Source of the DNA: RAM1 sp943372515
GTDB lineage: Bacteria > Pseudomonadota > Gammaproteobacteria > Burkholderiales > Burkholderiaceae_C
Direction: 5' to 3'
Assembly: GCA_943372515.1 (NCBI GenBank)
Contig: CALRYY010000086.1
Span: forward strand, 1-18,639
DNA: 18,639 nucleotides
Positions 6,375 through 14,996 of this stretch are shown here, one piece after another (the first letter of the stretch is position 1; each line of letters starts with the position of its first letter). The translations under genes were made by a program, and so were the position numbers. The notes below the pieces were generated by a model. The model was not told the origin of the DNA. It did not search any database and saw only the letters and a program-made list of their open reading frames with translations.

Positions 6375-7436
6375 TTAACGCTGCTCTATCGTGTCAACCA
6401 GCAAATCGAGATGAATGTCACTGCCCTGGTTGATGCGGATGCGCACCGGCAGGTACTGCAGCCCCGGCGCAAACCACATCTCGGCCGTGATGTTGCCGCG
6501 CGGGTTGGCGATGGGGCGGGGCTTGAGGTGAAAGGTCTCCACTTTGCCGAGCTTGGGTGTTTGCAGCATCACGCGCTCCACCACGTCATAGGTCCACAAG
6601 TCCACCGCGCCGGGCCGGGCCATCCAGAAGCTGACCTGGCCGCCTTCCTGCAAGGCCTGCAGCTGGTTGGCAAAGCGGTAGGCCAGATCGACAAACTGGC
6701 TGGCGGTGTCCTGCAGCCCGTCGGGGCGCGGCAGCCGGCGGCCATCTTCGAGCGCGACGTCAGCCTCGTTCATGCGCATGGCGCGGGTGCGGCCGCGGCG
6801 GGACTCTTCATACGCGGACGGGCGCAGGCCCTGCGGCGTGACCATGCCCTGGCTGGTCATGGTCAGGCTGATGAATGTGTTGACGTCGATTTCCACGCGC
6901 ACCTGGTAACGGTCGGCCTGGCGCTGCCACTGCACGCGTGCGTCGCCTTGCAGCTCGCCGCGAAACCAGCCTGTCAGCGCATAGCTCAGCCGGGTGTCTG
7001 TGGGCCAGCCGGCGAGCGGGTCGGTGGCCGGGGCAGAGGCAGGGCTCGTGGGTGATGCAGCAGCTGGGGTGGGCTCTGGCGGCGCCGTGGCGACGGTGGG
7101 TGGCGCCATGGGTGCGGGCGTGGGCGTGGGTGGTTGTGCAAGCGCTGCGGCGGCGACGGGCGGCTCGGCCTGCGGCGATGGGGCTGTGGGCGTCTGCGCT
7201 GCGGGGACGGATACGGCCACGGCCGCAGCGACACTTTGTGCCCGTATGGCGGGGGGCAAGGGGCGCGCAACCTGGGACGGTGGTGTGGCCACTGCAATCA
7301 TCCGCGTGAATATCGGCTCGGCCATCAGCCTCAGGGGCGGTGGCGCCAGCGACTGCCGCGCGAACCAGTCCAGCACCAGGGCGTGTCCGCCCAGCACCAG
7401 CAGTGCGCTGGCGATCAGTGTGGTGCGGCGAGCCAC
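6375..7436 (-). CDS. Membrane-anchored DUF3108 protein with long Pro/Ala linker
   Basis: The product has 353 residues. A single N-terminal hydrophobic helix (about 5-24) follows MARR. A low-complexity linker of Pro, Ala and Thr spans about 50-140 (APMAPPTVATAPPEPTPAAA and similar). The C-terminal 210 residues look like the periplasmic DUF3108 domain (LSYALTGWFRGELQGDARVQ at its start, then TAEMWFAPGLQYLPVRIRIN near its end). The function of DUF3108 is unknown; I infer an inner-membrane protein whose folded domain is held far out in the periplasm. It starts with GTG at 7436, overlapping the M61 peptidase gene by 22 bases, which implies translational coupling; the next in-frame Met is residue 38, inside conserved-looking sequence. 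It is the last gene of a four-gene minus-strand run. Confidence 0.85.
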   Translation of the reverse strand: MARRTTLIASALLVLGGHALVLDWFARQSLAPPPLRLMAEPIFTRMIAVATPPSQVARPLPPAIRAQSVAAAVAVSVPAAQTPTAPSPQAEPPVAAAALAQPPTPTPAPMAPPTVATAPPEPTPAAASPTSPASAPATDPLAGWPTDTRLSYALTGWFRGELQGDARVQWQRQADRYQVRVEIDVNTFISLTMTSQGMVTPQGLRPSAYEESRRGRTRAMRMNEADVALEDGRRLPRPDGLQDTASQFVDLAYRFANQLQALQEGGQVSFWMARPGAVDLWTYDVVERVMLQTPKLGKVETFHLKPRPIANPRGNITAEMWFAPGLQYLPVRIRINQGSDIHLDLLVDTIEQR

Positions 7437-9184
7437 GTGCGCAGTTGCGTGGCGTCACGCACGGCAAGCCGCCAGGTCGTGACGCCTGCAGGCAGGGTCA
7501 GCGCCAGGCGCAGCAGGCGCCGGTCTCGCGACACCAGGGCCGTCACGGTTTTGTGCTGGCCTGCGTAAAAGGGCAGGTCGTCCAGCTTGGCCAGGCGCCA
7601 GCCGTCGCCGGCCACTTCCACGCCCAGCCATTCATCGCCGCTGGCAAAACCGGCGCGCTCGGCGGCGCCGCCGCGCAGCACGGCCTTGACCTGCACGGCG
7701 CCGCCGGTCTCGGCCACACGCAGGCCCAGCCGCTGGGCCTGCTGGGGCGGGTCGTCGTGCACGGTGACGCCAAAGGCCTGCAAAAGGTCGCGCAGCGGCA
7801 GCTCGCGCACCCCGTGCACCCACTGCAACAGCTCGCGGCTGAAGGCGCGCTCGCCCAGCTCGCGCAGCACGGCGGCGAAGTCAGCCTCGCGCATGGGCCC
7901 GGCCTTGCAGCGCTCCCACAGCATGCGCATCACAGCGTCCAGCGAGCTTGCCCCTTCGCGGCGCAGCGTCAGGTCAAAGCACAGCGCCACCAAAGCGCCC
8001 TTGGTGTAGTAGCTGACGGTGGCGTTGGGCGTGTTTTCGTCCTGGCGGTAAAACTTGACCCAGGCGTCAAAGCTGGCTTGCGCCACCGACTGCACTTCGC
8101 GCCCCGGCGTCTGCAATACCTGGTTGATGGTCTTGTTCAGCAGCTTGAGGTAGAGCGCATCGTCCAGCAGGCCGCAGCGGCGCAGCAGCAGGTCGTCGTA
8201 GTAACTGGTAAAACCTTCAAAGAACCACAGCAACTCGCTGTAATTCTCCTGCGTGTAGTCGTACTGCGTGAAATCTGCAGGGCGCAGGCGCTTGACGTTC
8301 CAGGTGTGAAAGTATTCGTGGCTGATCAGCCCCAGCAGTGTGGTGTAGCCGTCGGTGGTCCGGGTTTCGCCCACGCGCGGCAGGTCGCGTCGCGACGCGA
8401 TCAGGGCGGTGCTGTTGCGGTGCTCCAGCCCGCCGTAGCCCTCGTCCACGGTGTTGAGCATGAACAGGTAACTCTTGTGCGGCGGCTTGCGTTTGCCGTG
8501 CCAGAAGCGGATGGCTTCCTCGCAGATCTTCTGTGCGTCGGCCAAAAGCCGCTTGCCGTCAAACGAACCGGCCGCGCCTGCCACCACAAACCGGTGCGGC
8601 ACGCCACCCGCGCGGAATTCGCCGCTCCAGAAAACCCCCATTTCCACCGGGCAGTCCACCAGCTCGTCGTAGTGGGCCGCCAGGTAGGTGCCAAAACCCT
8701 TGCGGTTGATCTTGTGCGCAGACAGACCCGTGGCCGCCTGCCACCGGGCCGTTGCAGGTGTGCCGGCCAGCTCCAGTGCGTGGGGCGAAGCCTCTTGCCC
8801 GTGTACGCGCAGGCACAGGCTGGTGCCGTTGAAAAAGCCGCGCTGCGCGTCCAGCCAGGCGGTGCGCACGGAGTTGTCCAGCGCATAGACCTCGTAGCTC
8901 AGCGTCAGCGGTGCCAGCGGGTCGGCGTTGATCTGCCAGCTGCATTTGTCCAGCTGCTCAACGGTGGCGCCGCGCGTGCCCTGGCGGGCATGCAGCTTTT
9001 GCAGGTTCTTTGAAAACTCGCGCACCAGGTAGCTGCCCGGTATCCAGACCGGCAGCGACACCTGCTGCACGGCGGCGGGCCGGGCAATGGTCAGCGTGAC
9101 GCGAAACAGGTGGGCATGCAGATCCGCAGGTTCGACGCGGTAATGAATGCCCGCAGACGGAGCAGAAGACTTTTTGGCGGCCAT
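7415..9184 (-). CDS. M61-family metallopeptidase with PDZ domain
   Basis: The 589-residue protein has the three parts of the M61 (glycyl aminopeptidase-like) family. An N-terminal beta domain (about 15-190) contains the typical SLPVWIPGSYLVREFSKN. A zinc-peptidase domain carries HEYFH (H289, E290, H293) followed by TWNVKRLRP, and the likely third zinc ligand E323 is in FFEGFTSYYDD. A C-terminal PDZ domain lies at about 475-560, with RGGAAERAGFASGDEW as its carboxylate-binding loop region. All zinc-site residues are present, so it should be active. No signal peptide is visible (MAAKKSSAPSAG), suggesting a cytoplasmic peptidase. It is 53 bases downstream of dsbC and overlaps the DUF3108 gene. 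The Shine-Dalgarno is weak. Confidence 0.93.
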   Translation of the reverse strand: MAAKKSSAPSAGIHYRVEPADLHAHLFRVTLTIARPAAVQQVSLPVWIPGSYLVREFSKNLQKLHARQGTRGATVEQLDKCSWQINADPLAPLTLSYEVYALDNSVRTAWLDAQRGFFNGTSLCLRVHGQEASPHALELAGTPATARWQAATGLSAHKINRKGFGTYLAAHYDELVDCPVEMGVFWSGEFRAGGVPHRFVVAGAAGSFDGKRLLADAQKICEEAIRFWHGKRKPPHKSYLFMLNTVDEGYGGLEHRNSTALIASRRDLPRVGETRTTDGYTTLLGLISHEYFHTWNVKRLRPADFTQYDYTQENYSELLWFFEGFTSYYDDLLLRRCGLLDDALYLKLLNKTINQVLQTPGREVQSVAQASFDAWVKFYRQDENTPNATVSYYTKGALVALCFDLTLRREGASSLDAVMRMLWERCKAGPMREADFAAVLRELGERAFSRELLQWVHGVRELPLRDLLQAFGVTVHDDPPQQAQRLGLRVAETGGAVQVKAVLRGGAAERAGFASGDEWLGVEVAGDGWRLAKLDDLPFYAGQHKTVTALVSRDRRLLRLALTLPAGVTTWRLAVRDATQLRTWLAAPH

Positions 9185-9237
9185 GCGGCGACTATACGCA
9201 AGCTCGCGCGCTGGCCGCCCAGGGGGCTCACACAGGC

Positions 9238-9960
9238 TTACTTGGCGTCCGCCAGGAACTTCTCGACCTGCTGGGCATTGATGGCGCCCGGCACGCGCGA
9301 GCCGTCAGCGAACACCAGCGTGGGCGTGCCGGTGATCTTGTGCTTCTTGCCGAATTCGATGTTGCGGTTCAGCGCAGTGGTGTCGCAAGTGGCGTTGGCG
9401 GGCGTCTGGTCGCGCACCATCCAGTCCATCCAGGCGCCAGCGCGGTCCTTGGCGCACCAGATGTTGCGTGACTTGGCCGTGGAGTCGGCGCTCAGGATGG
9501 GATACAGGAACATGTAGACGGTGACGTTGTCCACCTTCTGCAGGTCGCGCTCAAAGCGCTTGCAGTAGCCGCAGTTGGGGTCTTCAAACACGGCCAGCTT
9601 GCGCTTGCCGTTGCCGCGCACGATGGTGAAGGCGTCCTTGAGCGGCAGGCTGTCAAAGGCCACGGCGGTCAGTTTGTCGATGCGCTCTTCGGTCAGGTTG
9701 CGCTTTTGCTTGGTGTCGATCAGGCTGCCCTGGATCAGGAAGTTGCCTTCGGCGTCGGTGTACAGGATGTCGGTGCCGTTGTAGCGCACCTCGTACAGGC
9801 CGGGCATGGCGCTTTTGGTGATCTCGTCGATCTGCTGCAGCTGGGGCACGCGCTCGATCAGGTTCTTGCGGATGGCGGCTTCCTGCGCATGGGCGCCCAG
9901 GCTCCAGCTGAGGCCTGTGGCCAGCAAGGCTGCAACCAGCCCGGTCTTGATCATGTTCAT
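9238..9960 (-). CDS. dsbC: Periplasmic disulfide isomerase DsbC
   Basis: DsbC is the dimeric periplasmic protein that reshuffles wrong disulfides. From ATG at 9960 the product has 240 residues: a signal peptide ending AHA-Q near residue 25, an N-terminal dimerisation domain (about 26-90), a linker helix, and a thioredoxin-fold domain. The active site is C130-GY-C133 in EDPNCGYCKRFE, the cis-proline loop is TGTP (210-213), and the structural cysteine pair is C169 and C192. I prefer the ATG at 9960 because GGGA lies 6-9 bases before it. An ATG at 9975, one base after the ubiH stop, would add MNGNT but has no ribosome site. It is tightly downstream of the UbiH-like gene and probably co-transcribed. 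Confidence 0.95.
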   Translation of the reverse strand: MNMIKTGLVAALLATGLSWSLGAHAQEAAIRKNLIERVPQLQQIDEITKSAMPGLYEVRYNGTDILYTDAEGNFLIQGSLIDTKQKRNLTEERIDKLTAVAFDSLPLKDAFTIVRGNGKRKLAVFEDPNCGYCKRFERDLQKVDNVTVYMFLYPILSADSTAKSRNIWCAKDRAGAWMDWMVRDQTPANATCDTTALNRNIEFGKKHKITGTPTLVFADGSRVPGAINAQQVEKFLADAK

Positions 9961-9976
9961 GGTGTTCCCGTTCATT

Positions 9977-11104
9977 TCAATTCAAACCCATCGCCTGGCG
10001 CGCGACCCATTGCTTCAGCCGCCCGCTGCGCTCAAACCCCCGCATGCCCCAGTTGCGCAGGGCCTGCCCTGCGTCACTTTCGCGTGCAAACAGCTGCTGC
10101 AGGCCGTCCGTGGTCGCGCCCATCATCAACACTCCGGCCTTGCGTTCGCGCTCATAGCGCCGCAGGAGTTTGGCGTCACCCACGGCGCGCCAGTATTCGC
10201 GATCGTGCAGCACCCGTGCCAGCACCTGCGCATCAGCAAGCCCCAGGTTCAGCCCCTGGCCGGACAGCGGGTGCACTGTGTGCGCCGCGTCGCCTGCCAG
10301 CGCCCAGCCCGGGCCCGTCCAGCGGCTGGCCCGCGCCAGCTGCAGCGGCCATGCTGCCCGAGCGCTGGTCAGTGCCAGGCCACCCAGTGCGCCATGGCTG
10401 GCGGTTTGCAGCCGGGCCGCGAATTCGGCATCAGACAGCGCCAACAGCTGCGGCACGCGCGCCTCATGGACTGACCACACAACGGCGACCGAGTTCCCCG
10501 CCGGGCCGGACAAAGGCAGAAAAGCCAGGATTTCCCCGCCGCTGAACCATTGCCGCGCCATGCCGCCGTGTGGTTTTTCACAGCTCAGGCGGGCGGCAAT
10601 GCCATGCTGAGCGTAAGGGGTGGTGTCAAACGTCACGCCGAATTCGGCCCGCGTGGTGCTGGCGCGGCCTTCGCATACGACCGTGAGCGTGGCGGGTGCC
10701 GGCGTGTCCAGCGTCTCAATCAAGGGCTGGTAGCGCACGGCTTCGGACAGCTCGCGCTCCAGTGCCGGCACATCCACGATCCAGGCCAGCGCCGCCACGC
10801 CGTGCTGTGCGGCGCTGAAATTGACCTCACCGCCGTCGTCGCCATGCACCTGCATGGCCTGTACCGGTGTGGCATGTTCGCCGCCGGGCCAGGCACGCAC
10901 CGACTCCAGCAGCTGGCGCGACGCCGCGTTCAGCGCATAGGCGCGTACGTCGGCGCGTTCGCCAGTGTGTTCGCCGCTTTGGGCGGCATCCGGCCCGCTG
11001 TGGCGTACCAGACCCACACGCAGGCGGTCGCGAGCCAGCAACAGGGCCAGTGTGCTGCCGGTGATACCGGCGCCACGGATGCAGATGTCATAGGGGGAGG
11101 GCAT
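9977..11104 (-). CDS. UbiH/UbiF-family FAD-dependent ubiquinone-biosynthesis hydroxylase
   Basis: A 375-residue class A flavoprotein monooxygenase. The N-terminal FAD-binding GxGxxG fold reads DICIRGAGITGSTLALLLAR. The second FAD motif GDAAHTVHPLSGQGLNLGLA lies at about residues 275-295. Members hydroxylate the ring of the ubiquinone precursor, using O2 and NAD(P)H; which ring carbon this one attacks cannot be told from sequence. I start it at the ATG at 11104 since the fold begins six residues later; an open extension to 11215 would overlap the divergent MOSC gene and carries no conserved sequence. No strong Shine-Dalgarno is visible. It is the first gene of the ubiH-dsbC-M61-DUF3108 run. 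Confidence 0.88.
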   Translation of the reverse strand: MPSPYDICIRGAGITGSTLALLLARDRLRVGLVRHSGPDAAQSGEHTGERADVRAYALNAASRQLLESVRAWPGGEHATPVQAMQVHGDDGGEVNFSAAQHGVAALAWIVDVPALERELSEAVRYQPLIETLDTPAPATLTVVCEGRASTTRAEFGVTFDTTPYAQHGIAARLSCEKPHGGMARQWFSGGEILAFLPLSGPAGNSVAVVWSVHEARVPQLLALSDAEFAARLQTASHGALGGLALTSARAAWPLQLARASRWTGPGWALAGDAAHTVHPLSGQGLNLGLADAQVLARVLHDREYWRAVGDAKLLRRYERERKAGVLMMGATTDGLQQLFARESDAGQALRNWGMRGFERSGRLKQWVARQAMGLN

Positions 11105-11180
11105 TCGGGAATTGTAGGAGCCCGGGGCCGGCCACGCAGGCGGCGGCACAATGGCGGCTGTCTTGCCAAAGGAAATTTCC

Positions 11181-12047
11181 GTGAGCGCCACCCAGCCCGA
11201 CGTCACCGCCCGCATTGCCCGCCTGTTTGTCTACCCCGTCAAGTCGTGCGCGGGCATCGAGGTGCAGGAGGCGATCCTGACCGAGGCCGGCCTCGAATTT
11301 GACCGGGCCTGGATGGTGGTGGACGAAAACGGCGACTTTGTGAGCCAGCGCGAGCTGCCCCGCATGGCGCTGATCACCCCCAAGCTGCGTTTTCATGACG
11401 TGGTGCTGCGCGCGCCGGGCATGCTGGCCCTGCACCTGGCCATGGACGCGGTGGAAGAACCCGTGAAGGTGCGTGTGTGGGACGACGAGGTCGATGCCTA
11501 TGACATGGGCGGCGTGGCCGCGCAGTGGTTTACCGACTTTCTGGGGCAAAAGCTGCGCCTGGTGCGGTTTGACCCCGACTTTCGCCGTCTGTCCAGCCTC
11601 AAGTGGACCGGGGGGGTGGAGGCGCCCAACCAGTTCTCTGACGGCTATCCGGTGCTGGTGGCCAGCGAGGCGTCGCTGGCGCAGCTCAATGAGCGGCTGG
11701 CCGCGGGCGGCCACGCGGCGGTGGGCATGGAGCGCTTTCGGCCCAATGTGGTGCTGGCGGACGTGGAGGCCCATGACGAAGACCGGCTGGACGTCATGCA
11801 CATCGCCACTGGCCAGGGCGAGGCGCAGTTGAAGCCGGTGAAGCCCTGTGCACGCTGCCCGATCCCCAATGTGGACCCGGCCACAGCGACCAGCAGCCCT
11901 GAAGTGGGCGACACATTGCAAGGCTACCGGCAGGCCGCGAGCCTGAATGGCGCGGTGACCTTCGGCATGAACGCCATCGTGCTGGCGGGCGCCGAGCAGG
12001 TGCTGCGTACCGGCCAGCCTGTGACGGCCAACTACGTTTTCGGCTGA
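11181..12047 (+). CDS. MOSC-domain protein, YcbX-like molybdenum-cofactor carrier/reductase
   Basis: The product combines an N-terminal MOSC beta-barrel (RIARLFVYPVKSCAGIEVQE, 11-30) with a C-terminal MOSC domain. The C-terminal domain shows FSDGYPVLV (152-160), the FRPNVV stretch (186-191) and PCARC with C223, the cysteine expected to bind the molybdenum of Moco. E. coli YcbX with this architecture takes part in reduction of N-hydroxylated bases and similar compounds; I infer a related role. I chose the GTG at 11181 (288 residues) because AAAGGAA lies about 8 bases upstream and the preceding in-frame ATG at 11151 adds only non-conserved residues. The last 16 bases overlap the 3' end of the convergent DISM-GGDEF gene. 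Confidence 0.88.
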   Translation: MSATQPDVTARIARLFVYPVKSCAGIEVQEAILTEAGLEFDRAWMVVDENGDFVSQRELPRMALITPKLRFHDVVLRAPGMLALHLAMDAVEEPVKVRVWDDEVDAYDMGGVAAQWFTDFLGQKLRLVRFDPDFRRLSSLKWTGGVEAPNQFSDGYPVLVASEASLAQLNERLAAGGHAAVGMERFRPNVVLADVEAHDEDRLDVMHIATGQGEAQLKPVKPCARCPIPNVDPATATSSPEVGDTLQGYRQAASLNGAVTFGMNAIVLAGAEQVLRTGQPVTANYVFG

Positions 12048-13873
12048 GCCGACGCCGGGGGGTCGCTGCGCGGCAGTTCGCTGTCGTCGCCGTCCAGCAG
12101 CGAACCCTCGTCCAGCGGCATGCGCTGCGTGGCTTCGGGCTCCAGGAAGCGGATCGGGCGGCGGGTGCGCGGCGACATGCCTTTGAGCAGGTCGGACAGT
12201 GCCTCGGCCAGCACGGGCGCGTTCAGGCTGCGTTCGTCCAGCAACACGGCGGCAATGTGAAACTGCAGCGTCACCTCGGGCTTCAGCCCCTTCAGCGGCA
12301 TCAGGCCCGCAGCGATCAGCCGTGCCGCCCGGTCGGTGACGGATGAACGCGACGTGACGCCTTCCAGGATGAGGCCAAAGCGCGCCTCGCCCACACGGCT
12401 GACGGTGTCCACATCGCGCAGAAGGCGGCGCAGCTTGATCACGCTGCGCAGCAGGCTTTGCTCGGCGATGGACGCACCGTGAAAGCTCTTGATGCGGGTG
12501 TAGTTCACCAGGTCGATGTACACCACGGCCGCCGAATAGCGGTCACGCCGGTGGCGCGCCACCACCTGGCGCAGCCGGTCGTGGAACAGGTGGGCCGCCA
12601 GCAGGCCGGTGAGCGCATCCTGGCTGGACAAGGCCTGCTCGCGGATCTGCGCGCCATGGCGCTCGCGTGAGCGGATGCTCAGGGCCACCAGCAGCAGCGG
12701 GACCTCCAGCGCAATGCCCAGCACCACGGCGTACTGGGTACCAAACGAGGTGGGCAGCAAGCCAAAGATGCGCAGCACGGCCAGCAGCACTGCGACACAC
12801 AGTGGCAGGTAGGCCCCCAGCACCCACAGGCCCACCACATCGCCGCGGCGCCAGGCCAGCCAGGCCATCCAGGTGTTGGTGATCGCTGAATAGGCGACAT
12901 AGCCGCCCACCATCACCAGCGCCACGGGCTTGCTCAGCGTCAGGAAGGCGGCGGCCAGCCCCACACCGGCCCAGCCTGAAAAATAGACGGCGCGGTCCAC
13001 CCAGCGAAAGCGCGCCGGCGTACCCGTGAGCTGACGCACGAACAGCAGCGCGGCAGCGCCAGCCAGCAGGGCCAGTATGCCCTGCGACGCATCGGCCCAG
13101 TAACCCCAGGCGGGCCACAGCAGGTGGCCGGCCACGCCGGTGTAGGCCGCGACCGCCAGCGTCATGACGCCGGCATACACCGAATACCAGGCGTAGATCC
13201 GGTCGCGGTAGACCCAGGCCTGCGCAGCGCAGGCAGCGATCAGCAGCAGCAAGGCACCAAAGGCCATGCCCAGCGCCATGTATTCGATCTGGATGCGCTG
13301 GTCATGCCCGCCCTGGCTCACAAAGCGCACCGGCAGGCTGACCGGCGTGGTGTGGCGTATGCGTACGTAAATGTCGCGCGGCTGGCCGGGGGCCAGGTTC
13401 AGGCGGAACGTCGGGTAGCGGCCGGCTTCGGGCCAGGTGGTGACCGCCAGGGTGTCGCCGGCTGATTGCGCCTGCCATTGCCCGCGCGCGTCCTGCAGGT
13501 ACACCGTGGCCAGGTCCAGGACCGGAATGGGGAATTCCAGCAGCCAGCCCTGCCACTGGCTGCGGTCAATGTCCACGCGAAAGTGCAACCACAGGGCACC
13601 GGCCTCGTTGGCACTGTAGATATGGCCTTCACGCATGGGCTGAAAACGGGCGATGCCAGCCGGCAGCGCCACCTGGTCAATCGTGGCGGTGCCGGCGGAC
13701 TCCATCCAGAACAGGCCCAGCTGTTCCGCGACCACGGTCGTCGCCCGGTCATTGAGCGCGATGACCGGGGGCTTGCCCGGCTGGGCCAGCGCTGCGCCCG
13801 CCATCAGGGCCGCCGCCAGCCATGCGCCCGCTACCCGCCAGAGGGCGACAAGCCGCGTCGTGATGCATCGCAT
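12032..13873 (-). CDS. 7TMR-DISM membrane protein with degenerate GGDEF domain
   Basis: A 613-residue signalling protein. It begins with a signal peptide (1-30, ending ALA-Q). A periplasmic 7TMR-DISM extracellular domain spans about 35-190 and contains ANEAGALWLHFRVD. A seven-helix membrane block covers about 196-400, and a GGDEF-like domain about 415-580. That domain keeps DALTGLLAAHLF and the metal-site Asp454 in YIDLVNYTRI. The signature reads GEARF (495-499) instead of GGDEF, and the usual N-R and GHxxGD positions are lost. It is therefore unlikely to synthesise c-di-GMP and may be a sensor or binding module. The C-terminal tail is acidic and Pro/Ser-rich. I use ATG 13873; the frame is open to 13984 but that part is antisense to ychF. 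Confidence 0.9.
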   Translation of the reverse strand: MRCITTRLVALWRVAGAWLAAALMAGAALAQPGKPPVIALNDRATTVVAEQLGLFWMESAGTATIDQVALPAGIARFQPMREGHIYSANEAGALWLHFRVDIDRSQWQGWLLEFPIPVLDLATVYLQDARGQWQAQSAGDTLAVTTWPEAGRYPTFRLNLAPGQPRDIYVRIRHTTPVSLPVRFVSQGGHDQRIQIEYMALGMAFGALLLLIAACAAQAWVYRDRIYAWYSVYAGVMTLAVAAYTGVAGHLLWPAWGYWADASQGILALLAGAAALLFVRQLTGTPARFRWVDRAVYFSGWAGVGLAAAFLTLSKPVALVMVGGYVAYSAITNTWMAWLAWRRGDVVGLWVLGAYLPLCVAVLLAVLRIFGLLPTSFGTQYAVVLGIALEVPLLLVALSIRSRERHGAQIREQALSSQDALTGLLAAHLFHDRLRQVVARHRRDRYSAAVVYIDLVNYTRIKSFHGASIAEQSLLRSVIKLRRLLRDVDTVSRVGEARFGLILEGVTSRSSVTDRAARLIAAGLMPLKGLKPEVTLQFHIAAVLLDERSLNAPVLAEALSDLLKGMSPRTRRPIRFLEPEATQRMPLDEGSLLDGDDSELPRSDPPASAQPKT

Positions 13874-13904
13874 ACACTTGCCGCCTTGTTTTTCGGGAAC
13901 TGTC

Positions 13905-14996
13905 ATGAGCTTGAAGTGCGGCATTGTAGGCCTGCCCAATGTAGGGAAATCCACCTTGTTCAATGCGTTGACCAAGGCGGGCATCGCCGCTGAAAACTAC
14001 CCGTTCTGTACGATCGAACCCAATGTGGGCATCGTGGAGTTGCCCGATCCGCGGCTGGACCAGCTGTCGGCGATCGTCAAGCCCGAGCGCATCGTGCCGG
14101 CGATTGTGGAATTCGTGGACATCGCAGGCCTGGTGGCGGGCGCCAGCAAGGGCGAAGGCCTGGGCAACCAGTTCCTGGCACACATCCGCGAAACCGACGC
14201 CACCGTCAACGTGGTGCGCTGCTTTGACGACGAAAACGTGATCCACGTGGCCGGCAAGGTGGACCCGATCTCCGACATCGAAGTCATCCAGACCGAGCTG
14301 TGCCTGGCCGACATGGCCACAGTGGAAAAGGCGCTGCACCGGCACACCAAGACGGCACGCTCGGGCGACAAGGAGGCCGCCAAGATCGTCGCCATCCTTG
14401 AAAAATGCCAGGCCGCCCTGAATGAAGGCAAGCCCGTGCGCGCGCTCGAATTCAGCAAGGAAGACCAGCCCCTGCTCAAGCCGCTGTGCCTGATCACCGC
14501 CAAGCCGGCGATGTTTGTGGGCAACGTGGCCGAAGACGGCTTTGACAACAACCCCTACCTGGAGCGCCTGCGCGAATACGCCGCTGCGCAAAACGCACCC
14601 GTAGTGGCCATCTGCGCCAAGATGGAAGCCGAGATGGCCGACATGAGCGACGAGGACAAGGGCATGTTCCTGGCCGAAATCGGCCAGGACGAGCCGGGTC
14701 TGAACCGCCTGATCCGCGCCGCGTTCAAGCTGCTGGGGCTGCAGACGTACTTCACTGCGGGTGTGAAGGAAGTGCGCGCCTGGACGGTCGCCATTGGCGC
14801 GACCGGCCCGCAGGCAGCGGGCGTGATCCACACCGACTTCGAGCGCGGCTACATCCGCGCACAGACCATCGCGTTTGACGACTTCATCCAGTACAAGGGC
14901 GAGCAGGGCGCCAAGGACGCGGGCAAGATGCGCAGCGAGGGCAAGGAATATGTGGTGAAAGACGGCGACGTGATGAATTTTCTCTTCAACGTGTGA
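13905..14996 (+). CDS. ychF: Redox-regulated ATPase YchF (Obg family, OLA1 homologue)
   Basis: YchF is a universally conserved P-loop NTPase that prefers ATP over GTP and binds ribosomes. The product has 363 residues, the same length as E. coli YchF. The P-loop is GLPNVGKST at 9-17, DIAGLVAGASKGEGLGNQFL is the G3 region, and the G4 position reads NVAED rather than NKxD, as expected for the ATP-preferring subgroup. The C-terminal TGS domain runs from about 280 to the end (YFTAGVKEVRAWT, then GCs replaced by MRSEGKEYVVKDGDVMNFLF). The ATG at 13905 has GGGAA upstream. Only 31 bases separate it from the divergent DISM-GGDEF gene, so its promoter must overlap that gene's 5' end. Its final 11 bases overlap yqaA. 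Confidence 0.97.
   Translation: MSLKCGIVGLPNVGKSTLFNALTKAGIAAENYPFCTIEPNVGIVELPDPRLDQLSAIVKPERIVPAIVEFVDIAGLVAGASKGEGLGNQFLAHIRETDATVNVVRCFDDENVIHVAGKVDPISDIEVIQTELCLADMATVEKALHRHTKTARSGDKEAAKIVAILEKCQAALNEGKPVRALEFSKEDQPLLKPLCLITAKPAMFVGNVAEDGFDNNPYLERLREYAAAQNAPVVAICAKMEAEMADMSDEDKGMFLAEIGQDEPGLNRLIRAAFKLLGLQTYFTAGVKEVRAWTVAIGATGPQAAGVIHTDFERGYIRAQTIAFDDFIQYKGEQGAKDAGKMRSEGKEYVVKDGDVMNFLFNV

Noticed and set aside
7030..7290. Low-complexity stretch read as a possible frameshifted or fused gene
   Set aside because: It reads through in the DUF3108 frame as a Pro/Ala/Thr-rich linker with no break.
7340..9013. 557-codon open frame on the plus strand opposite the M61 peptidase
   Set aside because: It is a shadow of the M61 gene with the same low-information His/Val/Gln-rich composition; the minus strand carries an intact zinc motif and PDZ domain.
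13749..14831. 360-codon minus-strand frame opposite ychF
   Set aside because: Antisense shadow of ychF; the sequence is His/Gly/Val-rich and has no family resemblance.
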